DNA of 64,000 nucleotides from Colius striatus (lineage: Eukaryota; Chordata; Aves; Coliiformes; Coliidae): positions 88,899,389 through 88,963,388 of the forward strand of contig NC_084759.1 in NCBI RefSeq assembly GCF_028858725.1, in the 5' to 3' direction. The notes under the pieces are model-generated. The model was not told the DNA's origin. It did not search any database and was given only the letters and a program-made list of their open reading frames with translations. Below are positions 62,601 through 64,000 of this stretch, in pieces. The position numbers were made by a program, and so were the translations under genes. Numbering within the stretch: the stretch's first letter is position 1; each line of letters opens with the position of its first letter.

Positions 62601-63139
62601 TCTACTTTCAACTCTTCAATACCAGAAAAACGTAATTCACTCTGAAGTACACTTGCTTTGAATTCTTGAAAATGTTCAAATGTTCTAAGTATCCCATAGA
62701 AAACAAACTGGCAAAAAAGCAACAAAACAGTAGCAAAAGGACTGTGCAGATGTGAATGCAGAAGAAAACAATTGACTCAATTGCCCTAGTTTGTCCCAAA
62801 GTCTGACTAACAAAAATTCCTCATTGTACAGTTTGCCAAAAGGGCTATTCCACCCCACGAGAACACAGTTGTCTCCAGTGCCACACGCACTTGGTGTTTC
62901 ATCCTCTTTCCATTAATGGCAGTGCTTTGATGGGTACCAGGCTCCACTTGCTTTTTATGGTTTCAGAAGAGGAGAAAGAATATGAGACATTTTGTACCTG
63001 TCCCCCATTAGTGATGGAGAAAATCCTGGATGTGCCCCCACACTGCCTCACGTACCACAGGAACCAGAGCGCAGAGACTTCATGAGGTTCAGAGGTAACA
63101 TTGATGTTCACAAAGAGGGTGGCAAATTCTTTAGCAGCT
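50498..63139 (-). CDS. MAOA: Monoamine oxidase A, exons 6-15 (5' part outside window)
   Basis: MAOA is an FAD-dependent amine oxidase of the outer mitochondrial membrane. It oxidatively deaminates serotonin, noradrenaline and dopamine, giving aldehyde, ammonia and H2O2. Ten minus-strand exons join in frame: 63139-62998, 60646-60497, 59234-59075, 57792-57696, 56203-56150, 54861-54804, 54371-54274, 52757-52646, 51159-51097 and 50653-50498. They total 1090 nt and 362 residues, against about 359 for the same part of the 527-residue human protein. Every junction is GT-AG with matching phase. Human-numbered landmarks kept are Ile180, Asn181, Phe208, Gln215, Lys305, Cys374, Trp397, Cys406 (covalent FAD), Tyr407, Trp441 and Tyr444. 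A-type motifs ([30 protein letters not shown]) favour MAOA over MAOB, although VKLERPV and DRIYFAGTE are B-like. Exons 1-5, including the Rossmann FAD motif, are not in the window. I see no disabling mutation. Human numbering comes from my recall of the human protein, counted residue by residue. Confidence 0.96.
50654..51096 (-). other. MAOA: MAOA intron 14
   Basis: This is a short 443-base intron between exons 14 and 15, with no recognisable element. Confidence 0.85.
51097..51159 (-). CDS. MAOA: MAOA exon 14
   Basis: This 63-nt exon has acceptor TTCTAG and donor GTGAGC and encodes 21 residues: [10 protein letters not shown], then [11 protein letters not shown]. It aligns with the human segment that ends in the PEPESK motif and leads from the catalytic domain to the C-terminal tail. 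Both phases are 0. Confidence 0.93.
51160..52645 (-). other. MAOA: MAOA intron 13
   Basis: This intron is 1486 bases long. It holds a cluster of TATCTAG repeats with an 18-bp perfect palindrome (51671-51727). No other element was recognised. Confidence 0.85.
51671..51727. repeat. TATCTAG repeat cluster with 18-bp palindrome
   Basis: Six occurrences of ATCTAG or ATCTAGT lie in 57 bases. CTAGATACTAGTATCTAG at 51683-51700 is its own reverse complement. It lies in MAOA intron 13. Confidence 0.95.
52646..52757 (-). CDS. MAOA: MAOA exon 13, aromatic-cage exon
   Basis: This 112-nt exon has acceptor TTGAAG and donor GTACAG. One base completes Arg421, then 37 residues run from [10 protein letters not shown] through [10 protein letters not shown] to [16 protein letters not shown] contains Trp441 and Tyr444, the second tyrosine of the cage that sandwiches the substrate amine. 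VIRQPV is A-type while DRIYFAGTE is B-like. This is the most conserved part of the family and makes the identification secure. Confidence 0.97.
52758..54273 (-). other. MAOA: MAOA intron 12
   Basis: This intron is 1516 bases long. It holds one short CR1 3' end in the antisense orientation (53118-53198) and nothing else that I recognise. Confidence 0.85.
53118..53198 (+). mobile_element. CR1 LINE 3' end, short, in MAOA intron 12
   Basis: TTAGGTGAACCTCCTTTAGC, then GGACTAGATGATCTCTAGAG, then CCCAACCCCTACCGTTCTG: the last 80 bases of a CR1, antisense to MAOA. Confidence 0.92.
54274..54371 (-). CDS. MAOA: MAOA exon 12, flavin-attachment exon
   Basis: This 98-nt exon has acceptor TTACAG and donor GTGAGA. 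It encodes [10 protein letters not shown], then [10 protein letters not shown], then [12 protein letters not shown], plus two bases of a split Arg codon. SGGCYT holds the cysteine that binds FAD covalently (human Cys406) and Tyr407 of the aromatic cage; Trp397 is present. Human Cys398-Glu399 is Ser-Met here, directly after Trp397. Confidence 0.96.
54372..54803 (-). other. MAOA: MAOA intron 11
   Basis: This is a short 432-base intron with no recognisable element. Confidence 0.85.
54804..54861 (-). CDS. MAOA: MAOA exon 11
   Basis: This 58-nt exon has acceptor ACATAG and donor GTAAGA. After one split base completing Arg369 it encodes [10 protein letters not shown] then AMRMEEALH. The Cys matches human Cys374. 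The middle is the most diverged part of the gene: the mammalian YAKVLGS core is YAKAMRM here. The reading frame, length and flanking splice phases are intact, so I read it as a true exon with local divergence. Confidence 0.9.
55732..55790 (+). repeat. Three copies of AACACTTATAAA at a CR1 junction
   Basis: The unit starts at 55732, 55752 and 55770, with spacings of 20 and 18 bases. The third copy reads straight into CR1 and resembles CR1's own AACATTTATAAAT, so the first two may be duplications made at the insertion point. Confidence 0.8.
55770..56093 (+). mobile_element. CR1 LINE 3' end in MAOA intron 10
   Basis: A plus-strand CR1 end: GGGTGGGTATTGAGAGGATG, then GTGTGAGGGAGCCCTGGCAC, then GGACTGGATGATCTCTAGAG, and the tail CTGTGATTCCATGA. 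It is antisense to MAOA. Its tail ends about 56 bases from the exon 10 donor. Confidence 0.95.
56150..56203 (-). CDS. MAOA: MAOA exon 10
   Basis: This 54-nt exon has acceptor TTTCAG and donor GTAAGA. It encodes [10 protein letters not shown] then AHLSKEE, with a split base at the start and two at the end. The Phe corresponds to human Phe352 of the substrate cavity. The length equals the matching mammalian exon. A CR1 element ends about 56 bases downstream of the donor in the following intron. Confidence 0.92.
56204..57695 (-). other. MAOA: MAOA intron 9
   Basis: This intron is 1492 bases long. The only visible element is a poly(A) run of about 17 bases on the plus strand (57379-57395). No further exon or recognisable repeat is seen. 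Confidence 0.8.
57696..57792 (-). CDS. MAOA: MAOA exon 9
   Basis: This 97-nt exon has acceptor CTGTAG and donor GTTAGG (the donor is a little weak at position +3). It encodes [10 protein letters not shown] through TLDDTKPDG to FPAIM. The VTLDD stretch places Val at the position of human MAOA Ile335 and MAOB Tyr326, the main substrate and inhibitor selectivity site. Cys321 is kept; human Cys323 is Ser here and Ile325 is Leu. The last two bases, GG, join the first base of exon 10 to make Gly351. Confidence 0.95.
57793..59074 (-). other. MAOA: MAOA intron 8
   Basis: This intron is 1282 bases long. I see no repeat family or extra exon in it. Confidence 0.8.
59075..59234 (-). CDS. MAOA: MAOA exon 8
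   Basis: This 160-nt exon has acceptor TTTCAG and donor GTACGT. It encodes 53 residues from [10 protein letters not shown] to AFWQKK, plus one base of a split codon. VIKCMMYY contains the lysine equivalent to Lys305, which contacts the flavin N5 through a water molecule and is invariant in MAOs. [10 protein letters not shown] and the [10 protein letters not shown] block are A-type. Human Cys266 is Gly here. The split codon with exon 9 reads GGT (Gly), where the human protein has Asp319. Confidence 0.96.
59235..60496 (-). other. MAOA: MAOA intron 7
   Basis: This intron is 1262 bases long. A very short CR1-tail-like piece (TAGAATCACAG, near 60267) and a T-rich run with TTG repeats (60172-60200) are the only visible elements. 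No coding signal is seen. Confidence 0.8.
60497..60646 (-). CDS. MAOA: MAOA exon 7
   Basis: This 150-nt exon has acceptor TTTTAG and donor GTAATT and encodes exactly 50 residues from [10 protein letters not shown] to LNQEIYE. The segment aligns with human residues 216-265, the FAD-binding region around the GGSGQ motif. Val220 of the human protein is Lys here (KFKGGSG). The stretch RVKLERPV resembles MAOB more than MAOA. Both splice phases are 0, so exons 6, 7 and 8 join without split codons at this exon. Confidence 0.95.
60647..62997 (-). other. MAOA: MAOA intron 6
   Basis: This is the largest complete intron of the window at 2351 bases. It contains one well preserved CR1 element in the antisense orientation (61769-62376). 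I see nothing else in it. Confidence 0.85.
61769..62376 (+). mobile_element. CR1 LINE, well preserved, in MAOA intron 6
   Basis: This is a 608-base CR1 in plus orientation, antisense to MAOA. It opens at GATGCATCAAGACGAGTGTG. The C-terminal 163 codons of ORF2 are uninterrupted (61789-62280): [15 protein letters not shown], then [19 protein letters not shown], then the [18 protein letters not shown] and [10 protein letters not shown] blocks, ending LGDLI. The 3' tail is ATTCTATGATTCTCTTATTC. The open frame and close similarity to the copies at 6791 and 35508 suggest a relatively young insertion. The reverse-transcriptase core is lost by 5' truncation. Confidence 0.96.
62998..63139 (-). CDS. 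MAOA: MAOA exon 6
   Basis: This 142-nt exon is preceded by a pyrimidine-rich tract ending in TTGCAG and followed by the donor GTACAA. It starts with one base that completes the last codon of exon 5, then encodes 47 residues from AAKEF to TNGGQ. It contains [11 protein letters not shown], which supplies cavity residues equivalent to Ile180 and Asn181, and RIFSITNGG, whose Phe corresponds to Phe208. That Phe is the A-type selectivity residue (Ile199 in MAOB). The last codon is the Gln equivalent to Gln215, which faces the flavin. Exon 5 was not found in the remaining 860 bases to the right. Confidence 0.96.
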
Positions 63140-64000
63140 CTGCAAGAGACACAGCAGCAGAAACAGGCAATGAGTAAATGTGACTTCTTGCTTGCTTTCA
63201 GGTTTTTCTTTGTTATTCTTGATAAGGTCTGCTTTCCCAAAGCCAGAAAATCCCAGATGATTTACATGTCTCATTTTTCACTCTGTAGTGAGACAGTGTG
63301 TTTGTATCCTCCCACCCAAAGTATTTACCCATTAACTTTGAAATCCCCATTTTGCCTTAGTTGTTTCTTTAAATAGTTTCCCAGGTGCTATTCCTTTCAC
63401 TGTAACAAATACTCTTCTCAACAGAAGAATGCATTTAGTAATCAGTTTGTGAAACTCTTCTGCATATCTCCTCCATGGAAAGCTCGCTGGGTACATGGTT
63501 TCCAAGGTCTGATGTGTCCTGAGGGACTCAACTAGCTACCTGGCTAAGACATTACCCATCTCCCATGTAACACTGTTGCACAGACCTTTTGTGAAACTAA
63601 AAATCAGGCATGGTAAATAACCCAGGGAAACTCAATCGGCAGTCATTGACATAAATACTGGAGAGGGTCAGTTGTCTACCACAGTAAGTTATGTGAACAG
63701 AGGCACAGCAGCAGGAAACAAGGACCTGGCTGTTCACATTTCCATCATTTGTGGCTACAGATTGCTGAGAGAATTCAGATCATTTTGCAAAGAAGGTGAA
63801 AGGTCTTTGACACGGATGAAGTTTTATAAAGCAACATGAATTTATAATCACCTGCTAAAGGAACGAACTTTGCAAATTATCTGGGCTAAAATACGTAACT
63901 TTATACGCTTTTATAACCTCATTTCCCTGGGTATGAAGGCCACCTCTATTTCATTAGGCAGCATATGAGAACATCCTGCATGCAAGAATCCCCTGCTGCA
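63140..64000 (-). other. MAOA: MAOA intron 5, partial
   Basis: This is the intronic sequence upstream of exon 6 up to the window edge. I looked for the exon 5 block (the mammalian MTMKEL and ICWT region) on the minus strand and did not find it. No repeat is recognisable. Confidence 0.75.

Noticed and set aside
50498..63139. MAOB as identity of the gene
   Set aside because: [11 protein letters not shown], Phe at 208, [21 protein letters not shown] and FWERNLPSV are A-type. Only VKLERPV and DRIYFAGTE are B-like, and the selectivity residue is not Tyr.
1..64000. CRISPR arrays, prokaryotic operons, tRNA or rRNA genes
   Set aside because: There are no spacer-repeat arrays, and no cloverleaf or rRNA core sequence was recognised by eye. 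The composition and repeats are those of a bird nuclear genome.

Overview
The window reads as avian nuclear DNA. It is AT-rich, mostly non-coding, and dotted with 5'-truncated CR1 LINEs whose 3' ends carry the bird-type ATTCTATGATTCTATGA tail. It also holds LTRs of avian endogenous retrovirus type and short tandem repeats. Nothing prokaryotic is present and there is no operon logic. The species cannot be named from the sequence alone.

One real protein-coding gene is well supported: the 3' two thirds of monoamine oxidase A (MAOA), on the minus strand between 63139 and 50498. Ten exons, equivalent to exons 6-15 of mammalian MAOA, can be joined through GT-AG introns with no frame break. They give 362 residues, ending in a C-terminal membrane anchor. 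Exons 1-5 lie beyond the right edge. The covalent FAD cysteine, the aromatic-cage tyrosines and the active-site lysine are all present. The cavity residues are A-type except position 335, which is Val where mammals have Ile in MAOA or Tyr in MAOB.

The left 50 kb is intergenic as far as I can read it. In order it contains: a CR1 (4.9 kb); a 1.2 kb CR1 with a reverse-transcriptase domain broken by one stop (6.8-8.0 kb); a (CCCTT)n tract (9.5 kb); CR1 pieces and a 1.25 kb solo LTR with a 5-bp target duplication (11.3-12.5 kb); a perfect 16-bp-arm hairpin (14.8 kb); an ERVL-type solo LTR (15.7-16.3 kb); a repeat-poor stretch (16.3-27.9 kb); an isolated CpG-rich island with a near-consensus CTCF site (28.0-28.6 kb); a fragment of LINE reverse transcriptase (29.1 kb); three CR1 copies (34.0-35.9 kb); two related LTR-like segments (36.9-37.9 and 39.5-39.8 kb); a decayed TOPORS-like RING-finger retrocopy (40.3-40.8 kb); more CR1 pieces (41.9 and 44.0-44.5 kb); a short LTR-like piece (47.4-47.6 kb); and a (GGGAT)12 tract (49.7 kb) about 0.5 kb beyond the likely MAOA poly(A) signal.

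I found no second MAO gene on either strand in the 50 kb downstream of MAOA, although MAOA and MAOB are tail-to-tail neighbours in mammals. I found no clearly new biological system. The best leads are the CpG/CTCF island, the MAOA substitutions at functionally known sites, and the LTR and RING-pseudogene neighbourhood at 36.9-41.7 kb.
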